64,000 nucleotides of DNA from Thalassobius sp047123305 (GCF_047123305.1 NZ_CP138918.1:1922001-1986000), one strand, 5' to 3'; positions 1 through 8,943 are shown, counted from the first letter of the stretch. The notes: generated by a model not told the origin, from the letters alone. A program made the numbers and translations.

Positions 1-359
1 TGCTGGAACCAATCAAGCAAGGCAAGGTATTCGTCAAAGTCGTCCACAGCTTTGGTGAACATGAGCAAGCTGGTCGCCACATCATTTTCGTTGGACGCAA
101 GCAGGCGCTGCAACTCACCCAAAAAGAACTGTCGCAGATCTGCATCTGCGGTGGCGTCACATACTGCATAATGGACTTGGTCCCGAGCTATGACGCTCAA
201 GGAAAAAGGGCATAGGTTTAGGCCAACAACCATTTGGTCAAGCCAAATCCGGGTGTTTTTGACCACCTCCTGATGAGCTTTGGACAGCGTCTTTGGGTCG
301 AATTTATTGATACGCCTGTTCCTTTTTGGTTTGGCTCGCTTAAACCATGTTGCCCCCAT
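1..359 (-). CDS. DUF1415 family protein, partial (3' end lies outside the window)
   Basis: An uninterrupted minus-strand frame runs from an ATG at 359 off the left edge and gives 119 residues. About 30 residues in, it has the core of the DUF1415 family: a helix leading into VVGLNLCPF, then an Asp/Ala-rich segment, a helix with ELQRLL, and a strand-helix part ending VDDFDEYLALLDW. These match my memory of the family consensus (VIGLNLCPFA ... ELQ.L ... LLI.P ... DF.DYN.FL). Family members are about 180-200 residues, so roughly a third is missing. GGA lies 5 bases before the ATG. The basic N-terminal extension (KRAKPKRNRR) is longer than usual, so the true start could be a little downstream. The biochemical function of the family is not known to me. 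Confidence 0.75.
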   Translation of the reverse strand, partial: MGATWFKRAKPKRNRRINKFDPKTLSKAHQEVVKNTRIWLDQMVVGLNLCPFSLSVIARDQVHYAVCDATADADLRQFFLGELQRLLASNENDVATSLLMFTKAVDDFDEYLALLDWFQ

Positions 360-918
360 AATTCCAATCCGTTTGCCGTTGTCAAACCCAGCGGCTCGGA
401 GTGGTTATGACACCTGCAGGGCATGCCCATCCCTCGCGTTTGGCCAGACTGTCAGTCCCCATTGGATCAACATCCGGAATGTAACATCGCAGCCCACCGT
501 TGGGCCCGATCACGCCACTCTAAGTCTAACCTGCTTTCCCCCAATGCCCCTGTTTTGAGCTTCACCTATTCTCCAACATAGGAAGTCGGCGATGAGGGGG
601 GAAGATTTTGAGAGATGCAGATGATAGGAAGCCTGAGCGAGCCCCCAGCATGTCACAGCGCCAAGGACTTGTGCCACATGCGAGAGAGCAGCGATGCGAC
701 AATCCTCAATTGGTAACCGAAGCATGGCGACATGTTCTTGCCAGAGCCGCGACGCCTGTAGGCGCGACCGACGACCAATGCTGAAGCCTTCTTGATGTCA
801 TCAAATATTCTGACAGGCCCGAGCCTCAAATTAGTACCGGGTATGAGTTGTTGGCGCTTCCTGTGATGGTGGTTCGGTTGTATGTAAGACCCCACAGGCC
901 ACGGAAACAGGTGCGCAG
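360..918. other. Gene-poor stretch, AT-richer than the rest
   Basis: This interval has only short overlapping open frames on both strands (60-90 codons). None shows a recognisable domain, a convincing ribosome binding site or the strong third-position GC bias seen elsewhere in the window. It may be a decayed accessory segment, but I could not identify a transposase or any other remnant in it. Confidence 0.5.
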
Positions 919-1788
919 TTGAACGATTTTTACTTTCCGAACAGAAACCCAGAAGTGGTAACGACCCTCAACCGTCTTCGGTGGGAGTTGAGTGGCGCGG
1001 AGCAAGCTGACGTTGTGAATACATTCGCATGCATTTCTCGGGCTCACCCAGACTTTTTGGAAACAAAGTTTGCAAAACTGGGGGATCATTGGGTTGCTGA
1101 GCAAGACAAGGAAAAGATTTATTTCCCCGATCCGATCCGATCCGATCCGATCCGATCCGATCCGATCCCGCTTGTGAAGTATATTCATATCCTCTGTGGT
1201 TACTCAGAATGGGTCTTTAGAAAGTACAATCTTCCCGGGTTTGTTGAAGTTGAAGACGGCGAAATCGTCGTTGATTGTGGCTCCTACGTTGGGGGCTTCA
1301 GTCGAGGCGCAGCAAGAATTGCGGCCCAGCTCCACGTATTCGAACCCGAACATAGCAATTTTCGATGTCTGCTGCGGAATGTGCCAAACTCCACGGCTGT
1401 TAAGTTTAACGAGATGGGCTTGTTCAACACAACCGGCACAGAGATTCTGAATATCGCGACCTCCAGCGTCGAACATTCCATTCTACCACCTGATGATGGC
1501 GATCCTGTTAGGTCTGAAGAGGTTCCATTTACCCGCCTCGATGACTACGTAAGCAGTCTGAAGTTGCCGCGGATTGACTTTTTAAAGCTGGAGGCTGAGG
1601 GTGTCGAACCGGAAATTCTGGAGGGGCTTGGAGACATCTTACCGCGGAAAATCGCCGTTGATGTTAGTGCCGAACGACTTGGGGCATCACCTTTGGATCA
1701 AATTGTGCCGTGGCTCGAAGCGAGGGGCTACGAAACCCAACGCCGTCTGCATGTCCTTTTTGCAAAATTAAAGCCCACAGGCGCTTAG
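919..1788 (+). CDS. FkbM family methyltransferase, candidate phase-variable gene
   Basis: This 289-residue protein probably methylates a sugar or other small-molecule hydroxyl using S-adenosylmethionine. The SAM-binding fold starts near residue 112 with a strand and Gly-rich loop (EIVVDCGSYVGGFS), followed by a strand ending in the acidic ribose-binding residue (LHVFEPE). The typical C-terminal FkbM segment is present (RLDDYV ... IDFLKLEAEGVEPEILEG, near residues 205-245). The start taken is TTG at 919, with GGAAACAGG about 9 bases upstream; other starts are possible because the first 100 residues are not conserved. Residues 71-83 (DPIRS repeats) are encoded by eight tandem CCGAT units, so gain or loss of one unit would shift the frame before the catalytic domain. 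Base composition is lower in GC than most of the window and the gene sits alone in an island-like edge. Its substrate is unknown. Confidence 0.8.
   Translation: MNDFYFPNRNPEVVTTLNRLRWELSGAEQADVVNTFACISRAHPDFLETKFAKLGDHWVAEQDKEKIYFPDPIRSDPIRSDPIPLVKYIHILCGYSEWVFRKYNLPGFVEVEDGEIVVDCGSYVGGFSRGAARIAAQLHVFEPEHSNFRCLLRNVPNSTAVKFNEMGLFNTTGTEILNIATSSVEHSILPPDDGDPVRSEEVPFTRLDDYVSSLKLPRIDFLKLEAEGVEPEILEGLGDILPRKIAVDVSAERLGASPLDQIVPWLEARGYETQRRLHVLFAKLKPTGA
1127..1166. repeat. Pentanucleotide microsatellite, (CCGAT)8, in coding sequence
   Basis: Eight perfect head-to-tail copies of CCGAT lie inside the FkbM methyltransferase gene. Because the unit is not a multiple of three, each one-unit change shifts the frame; the present copy number keeps it open. 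Translation of 15 bases gives the five-residue repeat DPIRS. Repeats of this kind are the usual substrate for slipped-strand phase variation. Confidence 0.95.
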
Positions 1789-1969
1789 GTTCGGGTCTCT
1801 TCGCCAATAGGCGGCAAGCGCGGCGAGTGAGATCGCTTTGAAGAAGACCTTGAGACATTGCCTGCAACCTCCCAAGGGCCGTGAACGCATGGTCGACTTG
1901 GGGCTTGAGGGAGGCTGATTCTAGCCGCGTCATTAGCGCGAACGTCAGCTGGCCCCTGCGACAGGGACC

Positions 1970-2431
1970 ATGCTGGTGGATGTGTACCGTCACGGCGGCG
2001 GCCGCATGACCGAACGGGTCAAACAGGTCTGCGAAGGTGCGGATCTGGCGCTGATCGGCCCCTGGGGAACCGGCGTACTGGACCGCGCAGAGGTCACGCT
2101 TTGCGGCGATGAAACCGCCTATCCGGCGCTTGCGCGGATTGTCGAGAGCCTGCCGGAAGGCGCCAAAGCCAATGTGCTGTTGTCCAACCTTTCCGGTGCC
2201 CAGGACTATCCGTTCCCAGAACGCGACGGGGTGCAGCTCACGTGGATGACGGCACCGGAACCCAGCGCCTTCGCCTTCGCCGCCGCCGCACTCCATCGCG
2301 AACAGCCCATGGGCTTCCTCTGGTTCGCCTCTGAGGCTGCGGAGGTGGCCGAGATGCGCACCCACATCAAGGCAGAAGGCTGGCCCAAGGCCGATGTCTA
2401 TGCCGCAACTTACTGGACGCGCCCGCGCTAA
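1970..2431 (+). pseudogene. Siderophore-interacting (ferric-siderophore reductase) C-terminal fragment
   Basis: The 153-residue frame resembles the end of the FAD domain and the whole NAD(P)-binding SIP domain of ViuB-type ferric-siderophore reductases: VDVYRHGGGRMTERV, LALIGPWGTG, the landmark LCGDETAYPALARI near residue 45, FLWFASEA near residue 115, and a terminal aromatic stretch (AATYWTR). Full proteins are about 240-300 residues and begin with a flavin-binding barrel containing an R-x-Y-T motif. None of that is present, and an in-frame TAG lies at 1934-1936. I read this as a gene that lost its 5' half. An unusual short protein is possible but could not bind FAD in the usual way. No other iron-uptake gene adjoins it. 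Confidence 0.7.
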
Positions 2432-2613
2432 GCGGCTTCAAATGACGCGTAGCCCGTGGTGCCTGTCTCGGCATTTAGGGGCGGAAGTGCTTTGCACCAC
2501 CGCGCTCTGGGGCGCCTGCCATCCCTACGCGTTGCCAGCTCTCTCGCAACTTAGGCGGCGCGTGCGACAGCAGCGGAGCGCTGGCGCGAATTGAGAGAAG
2601 TGCGAGGCGATGA

Positions 2614-3813
2614 CTAGGCCAGAATACGGGCTGCGGTTTCTGCTGCAAACAATGGGGCGAGCGTGTATTTGCCCGTATCGACGGAGTGGTAGTTGCCTGA
2701 GGAATAAACCCCTACGTCATATCGGCCGTGCAATTCGCTGTCGGAATGCTCAATTCCCCTGTCGCCCCAAGCGGAGATATAGCCGCCGACGACCTCCCAT
2801 TTGCCCGGGTCGCTGGTGAGGGCTTTGCCCGCGCCTGGCATGAAACGATGGAGATTTTGCAATGTGTTTTCGATCAGATGATTGTTTTGTTCGAGTGTCA
2901 GCCGGATGTCATCCAACTTCGGGTGCAGGCCCGTTTCCTGCGATAGCAGTCCTGAAGGGTACCAGGAGACAAAACCAGTGTCCCCGTAAGAGACAGTGTC
3001 GCCGTATTCACCTACAATGAACGTCACCGGCAGGAGATGTTTGGCGATCTCGATATCGGTTGTGCGCAGTCCGCATTTGTAGCGGTGGATCGCCAGGCGC
3101 GCTGAGGTCAGACCAAATGAGGCATCCAGTTTCAGGCGTTGATGCCAGGTCGCGTTAACAACCGCGTCATATCGCTCAGTAAAAGTCAGCCCTTCGTAGC
3201 TGCCCGTCAACTGATAACCTGCCTGTCCTTCTTGAATTGCCGTGATCGAGGTTTTGTAGCGCTGTGTCAGGCGGGGGGCGGTGTTGAGGGCGCCACTCAA
3301 CCCTGCACGAACCACAAGCGGGTCGATGGCCACTTCGTCGGTTTCGAAACAAGTGGTGATCTGGTCAGGATCGAACATTTCGGCCAGTTCGGCGCGGGAC
3401 AATTCGCGGGGGCGTGTGTTGTGACTGGTCATGGCCATTGGGGCCAGATAGCGTGCCTGCTCAGACACTTTGGCAAAATGGAACCGGATTGCCTCCACGC
3501 TCAGCATGGATGTTTTGGGAACCGCATAAAGGAACGGGTCAGAGATATGGGCGTCAAACACCGACGCCTTCAACCAACGGGACAGTACTGTTCGGAAACT
3601 ATTCGCCCCTAACAGCATGGTTTCCGCTGTTAGGGGCGTGGGGGCCATGGCGTAGACATAGCCAAGATGGATCTTACCCTCGTTTGTACCACTCGCCCCC
3701 AGAAGGGGGGCGTCGTGACGGTCATAGAGGTCCACTGCAATACCCGCCTCGGACAGGCAGAGCGCGGTGATGGTTCCAGTCAAGCCTGCGCCGACAATTG
3801 CAACACGCTTCAC
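2614..3813 (-). CDS. FAD-dependent oxidoreductase (DAO family)
   Basis: This 399-residue protein begins with a textbook dinucleotide-binding motif (VAIVGAGLTG, residues 4-13) followed by the acidic residue at the end of strand two (VDLYDRHD). It ends with the second FAD contact region (YSSGNYHSVDTGKYTLAPL). The layout matches D-amino-acid oxidase or glycerol-3-phosphate dehydrogenase-type flavoproteins that oxidise a C-N or C-O bond. The substrate cannot be inferred. It is the last of a minus-strand run with the fatty acid hydroxylase, the DUF4856 protein and a glycosyltransferase, but a gap of about 175 bases separates it from the hydroxylase, so co-transcription is uncertain. Confidence 0.75.
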   Translation of the reverse strand: MKRVAIVGAGLTGTITALCLSEAGIAVDLYDRHDAPLLGASGTNEGKIHLGYVYAMAPTPLTAETMLLGANSFRTVLSRWLKASVFDAHISDPFLYAVPKTSMLSVEAIRFHFAKVSEQARYLAPMAMTSHNTRPRELSRAELAEMFDPDQITTCFETDEVAIDPLVVRAGLSGALNTAPRLTQRYKTSITAIQEGQAGYQLTGSYEGLTFTERYDAVVNATWHQRLKLDASFGLTSARLAIHRYKCGLRTTDIEIAKHLLPVTFIVGEYGDTVSYGDTGFVSWYPSGLLSQETGLHPKLDDIRLTLEQNNHLIENTLQNLHRFMPGAGKALTSDPGKWEVVGGYISAWGDRGIEHSDSELHGRYDVGVYSSGNYHSVDTGKYTLAPLFAAETAARILA

Positions 3814-3988
3814 GGATGTTTCCTTGGCATTCTTGGTATTTCCGTTGCTTGGTCAGGAGTGGGGGCTGCGGGGGTCGCAGCCAAGAGTTATCCGCCCAGC
3901 AGAAACACCGATCAGAGTAAAACGCCCATGTTGGATTTCCAAACAGGGATAATTTGTAATCTCGTGTGGCATCGGTCAATTCCGACGA

Positions 3989-4969
3989 TCAGACCTTGCG
4001 TTTTTGCCAGCCGGTTACAAGGTTTCGCAGCTTGCACAGGCGACGTTTGAGCACGTTGAACATGTCTTTAAACGGGCGCAGGTAGATGTCCCACAAGCGG
4101 TCGGCACTGGCCTCTTTGGCATCCAGGCCAAAACGCAGCTTGCGGCCTTTTTCCGACAGGTGGAGCGAGCCGAAGAGACCGTCCCAGAGCGCCAGTGCCA
4201 CACCGAAATTCTTGTCATAGTGCTCTTGTGCGGTGGAATGGTGCAGCTGGTGCTGGGCGGGCGAGATCAGGATGCGTTCAAGCCAGGGCCAGTAGTGAAT
4301 ATCGATATGAGAATGGCGCAGGTTGGAACCGGTGACGTGAAACACAAAGACCAGTGCGTTAACGCCCACCACGGTGAACAGATCGACGTTGCCGCCAAAG
4401 AAAAACAGAAACACCGGGATCATCGCCCCCTGAACAAAGACGCTGCGCAGCCCGTAGAGCACACCCTCCAGCGGATGCACCCGATAGACCGTCACCGGCG
4501 TCAGGGTTTCGGCCGAATGATGGACCTTGTGGATCGCCCACAACAGTGGCCAGCGGTGCATCCAGCGATGCAGCAAAAATTTGGTGAAATCGTCAAAGAC
4601 AAACATCGACAGGGTGAAAAGCGTGATCACCACGCCGCGCGGGGTGTCGGCAAACTGGCCTTTGTTGATCCAATCAACGCCATGCAGAAAGAAAAAGACC
4701 GCCGTGGCAATGGTCATCTGAGTAATCAGCAGGGGGGATATAAACAGGGTAAAGATGCGGTTGATCACAAAAATCTTGTAATCCGCCCGGGCCGAGGTGG
4801 AGAGAAACACCTTGCGGTCAAAGAGCTGGGCAAAAGTCCGGCGCAGGCCTTCGCGTTTGACAAAAACCAGCCAAAGGCCCGCAAGCAGCAGGGACAGGAA
4901 GAGGTAGCCGAAGAAAATTCGTTTCTTCGGGTCCCAGAAATCGCCGAAAACCTCGGTGAAATACTCCAT
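3989..4969 (-). CDS. Sterol desaturase / fatty acid hydroxylase family membrane protein
   Basis: This is a 326-residue integral membrane di-iron enzyme. It carries the family's histidine clusters: HRWMH, HKVHH and, further on, HQLHH, with another His pair in LRHSHIDIH. Several hydrophobic segments lie in the N-terminal half. Members hydroxylate or desaturate lipid chains or carotenoids at the membrane using O2. The start is set at 4969 (product begins MEYFTEVF) because AGGAG lies 7 bases upstream; a longer frame to 5038 lacks such a site. The substrate is unknown. It lies downstream of the DUF4856 gene in the same orientation, with a hairpin between them. Confidence 0.85.
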   Translation of the reverse strand: MEYFTEVFGDFWDPKKRIFFGYLFLSLLLAGLWLVFVKREGLRRTFAQLFDRKVFLSTSARADYKIFVINRIFTLFISPLLITQMTIATAVFFFLHGVDWINKGQFADTPRGVVITLFTLSMFVFDDFTKFLLHRWMHRWPLLWAIHKVHHSAETLTPVTVYRVHPLEGVLYGLRSVFVQGAMIPVFLFFFGGNVDLFTVVGVNALVFVFHVTGSNLRHSHIDIHYWPWLERILISPAQHQLHHSTAQEHYDKNFGVALALWDGLFGSLHLSEKGRKLRFGLDAKEASADRLWDIYLRPFKDMFNVLKRRLCKLRNLVTGWQKRKV

Positions 4970-5027
4970 GAACTCTCCTGTCTGCGGTTGGGCAACGCCA
5001 AAACTTGAGCGGTGCCAAAATGGAAGA

Positions 5028-5049
5028 GGGCGGCCCATAAAGGCCGCCC
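5028..5049 (-). terminator. Hairpin between DUF4856 gene and hydroxylase gene
   Basis: GGGCGGCC and GGCCGCCC form an 8-bp stem with a 6-base loop. Read on the minus strand it follows the DUF4856 stop and is followed by a T-rich stretch (TCTTCCATTTT). It could terminate or attenuate transcription ahead of the hydroxylase gene. Confidence 0.5.
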
Positions 5050-5096
5050 CTGTTTATGTGATGCCAGACAAGAAGTCTTGCACAAGCCGTTGCGGC

Positions 5097-6500
5097 TTAG
5101 TCAGTTTCGGCGCTTGCTTCGGCTTCCAGCTTGCCGGCCAGACCTTCCAGCTCGGCCAGCTGGTCGTTGGCCAGCGATTTCAGACCAAACTTGCCTTTCA
5201 GCAGCTCCTGGGTTTTCAGCATGTTCAGCTGGTAGTCGTTCCAGGTCATCTTACGATCCCGCACGAAGTTGCCTGCGGCGTCGACACCGGTCACGTAGCT
5301 GTTGTCCAGGGTTACCGGACCAAAGCCGATCAGCTTGTTTAGCTCAACGGCGGTGGCGCCCAGGTTGTTGCGGCCCGACTGCAGCGCCATGGCGAAGCCT
5401 TTCAGCTCACCCCAGTGCTTGACGTAGGCGCGGTAGGCTTTGGCTTTGTCTTCGCCTTCCGTTTCACCCAGTTTGGTAATGTCTTTGTAGACCGAACCGG
5501 CATATTTGAATGCGGCTTCTGCCAGAACCTTTTCCCAGTTGGCTTCGATGATTGCAGCCTGCGCTTTCAGCGCGGCGCGGGCTTCATCGCTCAGCGCTTC
5601 GCCGTTTGCATCGGTGATGATCTGACGACCGTCGATGAAGGCCTGCATGATGGTGTGCATGTAGTTGGTCGACTTGGTGCCGCCCTTGTCTGCGCCCGCC
5701 GCATAATAGGCCGGGCCGAAAACATATTCGGTCTTCAGGTCAACAACACCGTCACCGTTTGCATCCGCAGCTGCCAGGTCTTTGCCTTTGGCAATGCTGT
5801 AGGCCTGGGTCGGGGTCAGGCTCAGGGTGTGCGCCGGGCCGCCCCAGTAGCCGAAGCCTTCGTCCCACGAATGCTCTTTACCGGTGTAGTAAGCGCCATC
5901 TTTGTAGGGTTTGTCGTTCGGCTTGTTGTCCGCTGCCAGCTTTTCGTCGAGGTAGTTGTCGACCGACTGGTTGTAGTTCATAGCACCCATAGTGAACTTC
6001 GAGATCAGCTGACCGTAGTCGTAGCCGTTTTCAGCGTCAAAGCCGCTGTCGGACTGGGCCGCTTTGGCGATCATGTGCAGCACGGCGTCTTTGCCGGTGC
6101 CGTTGCCGGGCCATGCGGGCATCGCGCCGCCGTAGAATTTACCCGAGATGTTCTTGCCTTTGGAAATCGCGTTCACGGTGGCCTGTTTGATCGGGAAACC
6201 GTCTTTCGAAGTCGGGGCCAGGATTTCCAGATCCGCGTCGGACCCGTTGAAGTAGGACAGCAGCAGGGCTTCGACTTCGGCGGCGTTGGCGCCACCGTTG
6301 CCCAGAGCAGCCGCTTTTTTCAGGCTGTCATGCAGGGCGTGACGGGCGATCTGACCGGAGTAGGAAACCGAGTTGGTTTTTTCGCCCTCATACCCTTTCA
6401 GGGTGATCGGGAAGGGACCGTAAACGTCTGCAGCCGCCGCGCCGGTGGCGGTCATGGCGATCAGGGCCAGTGCAGTGGTGTGCAGTTTCAGTGCGCGCAT
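5097..6500 (-). CDS. DUF4856 / imelysin-like secreted protein
   Basis: This 467-residue protein has a clear signal peptide (MRALKLHTTALALIAM..., cleavage likely after GAAAA near residue 22). The central motif KEHSWDEGFGYWG matches my memory of the DUF4856 signature (MEH.WDEA.GY), a family related to imelysins and often found with iron-responsive genes. The start at 6500 is chosen because GAGGA lies about 7 bases upstream and it begins the signal peptide; a longer frame to 6725 is not credible. The body is helix-rich, as in imelysins. It is probably periplasmic or lipid-free surface-associated, with unknown biochemistry. A TGA-N9-TCA palindrome lies 45 bases upstream. Confidence 0.7.
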   Translation of the reverse strand: MRALKLHTTALALIAMTATGAAAADVYGPFPITLKGYEGEKTNSVSYSGQIARHALHDSLKKAAALGNGGANAAEVEALLLSYFNGSDADLEILAPTSKDGFPIKQATVNAISKGKNISGKFYGGAMPAWPGNGTGKDAVLHMIAKAAQSDSGFDAENGYDYGQLISKFTMGAMNYNQSVDNYLDEKLAADNKPNDKPYKDGAYYTGKEHSWDEGFGYWGGPAHTLSLTPTQAYSIAKGKDLAAADANGDGVVDLKTEYVFGPAYYAAGADKGGTKSTNYMHTIMQAFIDGRQIITDANGEALSDEARAALKAQAAIIEANWEKVLAEAAFKYAGSVYKDITKLGETEGEDKAKAYRAYVKHWGELKGFAMALQSGRNNLGATAVELNKLIGFGPVTLDNSYVTGVDAAGNFVRDRKMTWNDYQLNMLKTQELLKGKFGLKSLANDQLAELEGLAGKLEAEASAETD

Positions 6501-6544
6501 TTTGACTTCCTCTAATGATCCGGAGTGCCCGGTGTCCTTAATGT

Positions 6545-6559
6545 TGACGCTTTTAATCA
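6545..6559. promoter_or_regulatory. Candidate Iron-Rhodo-box (TGA-N9-TCA)
   Basis: TGACGCTTTTAATCA matches the TGA-N9-TCA consensus described for iron-responsive promoters of Rhodobacterales. It sits 45 bases upstream of the DUF4856/imelysin-like start. Only six positions are fixed, so a chance match in a promoter-sized region is quite possible. Confidence 0.35.
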
Positions 6560-6673
6560 GATTCAGGATTGGGAAGTCAACTGAAATACTCAGGAATAAT
6601 TTCGGCGCGGCAATCTGCCGTCCGTTTCGGGTGAGCGGAAGTTGTAACGGTCTGTTTATTATGTGGTTTGTGG

Positions 6674-7753
6674 TCAGCTCTTGTAGCGTGTGCCGTACAT
6701 TTCCTCTTGGTAAGCGGTGTACCAATTGGAAAAATCGGTGCGGGGCCAGAACAGAAACTGAGGAATCTGCAACAGCCCCAGCGCATAGGCCCGCGCCGTT
6801 GGATAAGTGAAGCGGCGTTGCAGGCTGTCGATCAACAGGTAAAGCAACAGGAACTTCCCGAAGGAGAGGGCCAGGCGTAGCGCGGACCGGGGTTTGTTGG
6901 GGCTGTGGAGGACATGCAACGCCATCAGGTTGCGGACACGGATGGTGTTCACCCGGTAGCGGCTGGCGGTGCCCTCATTGCCGTCGGCATGGAAAAATCC
7001 GGCGTCTGGTGCAACCAGCAGGCGGCCGTGGTAAGACATTCGATAGGAAAAATCGCTGTCCTCGTGGGTTGCGTAGTACCGCAACAGCTCTGACCAGCCG
7101 CTTTCCAATGCAAACTTCCGTCTGAACGTTGTGCGCCCGCCATTGACCAGCCCGTTTGCCACGATGTTGTGCGCCGAAACGTCAGCCGGCGCCTCACCAC
7201 GATCAACGGGATCCGCATAGGGCACGAAGTGACTGTCGAGGGTCAGTTGGTGTTCCAGAAATCGCCGCAAACAGCCTTTGCGGTTGGTGGCATGCGGGGC
7301 CGCAGCAGAACCGCTTTCCGGTGGCGTCTCAACACCGTCCACAAAGAAGCCAGCGATCATGGCGATCTCTTCCTGGGTGTCGGCCTCATAGCCCTGCATG
7401 ATCTTCTCGGCCGCATCCGGACGCAGGTAGATGTCATCGTCCAGAGAGAACACAATATCTGAACTGGCCAGCCGCAGCGCCTGATTGCGCTGGAAAGTCA
7501 GGGACCGCACCTCAGCTGGCACGTAGATCAGCGCAACCTCGCCCCATTGATCGGCAAAACTCTCTTCCATCTGAGCCTTGTGCCCCTGCCAATCATCCGA
7601 AGCATCAACCACCACAATTTCAGCAGGCAGGCGCGTCTGCCTCAGCGCATGGCGCAGCGTTTCCACCAGAAAATGGGGGCGGTTGTAGGTACAGATTGTG
7701 AGGGTCCAGTTCAGCATCCGGAAATCCTGCATCGGCAAAACATGATCAAGCAT
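6674..7753 (-). CDS. Family 2 glycosyltransferase
   Basis: This 359-residue GT-A type glycosyltransferase opens with the family signature LTICTYNRPHFLVETL (near residue 18) and VVVDASDD, and has the metal-binding acidic motif in FSLDDDIYLRP near residue 100. It likely transfers a sugar from a nucleotide sugar to a polysaccharide or lipid acceptor on the cytoplasmic face of the membrane. A hydrophobic stretch near residue 310 (FLLLYLLIDSL) could anchor it. It is divergent from galE, which makes UDP-galactose, so the two may serve the same surface polysaccharide. The start could also be one of the downstream ATG codons (MQDF or MLNW). Confidence 0.85.
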   Translation of the reverse strand: MLDHVLPMQDFRMLNWTLTICTYNRPHFLVETLRHALRQTRLPAEIVVVDASDDWQGHKAQMEESFADQWGEVALIYVPAEVRSLTFQRNQALRLASSDIVFSLDDDIYLRPDAAEKIMQGYEADTQEEIAMIAGFFVDGVETPPESGSAAAPHATNRKGCLRRFLEHQLTLDSHFVPYADPVDRGEAPADVSAHNIVANGLVNGGRTTFRRKFALESGWSELLRYYATHEDSDFSYRMSYHGRLLVAPDAGFFHADGNEGTASRYRVNTIRVRNLMALHVLHSPNKPRSALRLALSFGKFLLLYLLIDSLQRRFTYPTARAYALGLLQIPQFLFWPRTDFSNWYTAYQEEMYGTRYKS

Positions 7754-7938
7754 TACTCAATCCTTAACGACGCAATAGCCTTTGAGTTTGGCAAAAAAGG
7801 GGCAAAGCTGCCGATCTCCAGCGAAAATTCCGTTGATCGCACGCATTTTCATCGAATTTGCTGGCCTGCAGCCACACCAAATCCTAGCGTCGCACTATTC
7901 GAGGTATGCAATATCCAAGAACAACAGGCAGGCACGTC

Positions 7939-8943
7939 ATGACGGCACGCATTCTTCTCACTGGTGGGGCAGGGTATATCGGCTCTCACACCTATCTGGC
8001 TTTGGTTGAGGCAGGATATGAGGTTGTCATCCTGGACAGTTTTGCCAATGCCGCGCACGATGTGCCGGACCGATTGGCGCAGATCACCGGACAGCCGGTT
8101 TCTCTGTTTGAGGTGGATGTGCGCGATCAGTCCTGTCTGGAACAGCTTTTCTCAGCGCAGAATTTTGATGCGGTTGTGCATTTTGCCGCGCTGAAATCGG
8201 TGGGGGACAGCTGTGCAGATCCGTTGGGATACATGGATTGCAACCTGGGCGGTTTGATTGCCCTGATGCAGGCGATGGCGGGCAATGGGATCTGGAACCT
8301 TGTCTTTTCCTCTTCCGCCGCCGTTTACGGTGCGGCCAAGCAGCTACCTATTCCTGAGGCCACGCCCCGCAGCGCGGCAAACCCCTATGGCTATACAAAA
8401 CTTGTCGGTGAACAGATCCTAACGCAGGCCGCCGAAGCAGAGCCGCGCTGGCGACACGGGGTGTTGCGCTACTTTAATCCGGTCGGCGCGCACCCTTCGG
8501 GGCTGATCGGGGAAGACCCCAATGGCGTGCCTGCCAACCTGATGCCCTATATTGCCGATGTCGCCCGCGGCAAACGGGACCGGGTGCAAGTGTTTGGCAA
8601 TGACTATGACACGCCCGACGGCACCGGCGTGCGGGATTACATCCATGTCATGGATCTGGCGCGTGGCCATGTGCTGTCGCTCAATGCGCTTTTGCAACAA
8701 GGGCAGAGCCACACTGTCAACCTCGGCACCGGACGTGGCTATTCGGTGTTGGAAATGGTCCAAGCCTACGCCGCCGCTTGTGGCCACGACATCCCCTATG
8801 ACATTGCGCCTCGCCGGGCTGGTGATCCGGCGGCATCTTATGCCGATGTGACAAAAGCGCGGGAGGCGCTGGGCTTCGAGGCGGAACTGGATCTAGATGA
8901 TATGTGTGCCAGCAGCTGGAACTGGGTGTCGCGCGGGCCGTAA
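7939..8943 (+). CDS. galE: UDP-glucose 4-epimerase
   Basis: This 334-residue extended short-chain dehydrogenase interconverts UDP-glucose and UDP-galactose (or the N-acetyl forms) with bound NAD. It has the N-terminal GGAGYIGSH nucleotide-binding loop, the catalytic Ser in FSSSAAVYG, the catalytic Tyr-Lys pair in NPYGYTK, and GalE landmarks RYFNPVGAH and GVRDYIHVMDL. The length is normal for the family. ATG 7939 is preferred over 7906 because the Rossmann strand follows directly (TARILLTGGAG). It lies divergent to the glycosyltransferase gene. Confidence 0.93.
   Translation: MTARILLTGGAGYIGSHTYLALVEAGYEVVILDSFANAAHDVPDRLAQITGQPVSLFEVDVRDQSCLEQLFSAQNFDAVVHFAALKSVGDSCADPLGYMDCNLGGLIALMQAMAGNGIWNLVFSSSAAVYGAAKQLPIPEATPRSAANPYGYTKLVGEQILTQAAEAEPRWRHGVLRYFNPVGAHPSGLIGEDPNGVPANLMPYIADVARGKRDRVQVFGNDYDTPDGTGVRDYIHVMDLARGHVLSLNALLQQGQSHTVNLGTGRGYSVLEMVQAYAAACGHDIPYDIAPRRAGDPAASYADVTKAREALGFEAELDLDDMCASSWNWVSRGP

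Noticed and set aside
430..918. Possible transposase remnant in the left gap
   Set aside because: Short frames such as the one ending in RRRGSGKNM looked suggestive, but no DDE motif, terminal inverted repeats or clear family match could be seen.
826..1188. Minus-strand frame across the CCGAT repeat
   Set aside because: It is open only because the repeat reads through in every frame; it has no domain and opposes the FkbM gene.
1664..2365. A 233-codon minus-strand frame
   Set aside because: It is antisense to the siderophore-reductase fragment and shows no recognisable fold or ribosome site.
2432..2613. Short plus-strand frames after the reductase fragment
   Set aside because: They run into the antisense of the FAD oxidoreductase and have no family resemblance.
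5415..6515. A 366-codon plus-strand frame
   Set aside because: It is the antisense shadow of the DUF4856 gene; high GC at third positions creates long false frames.
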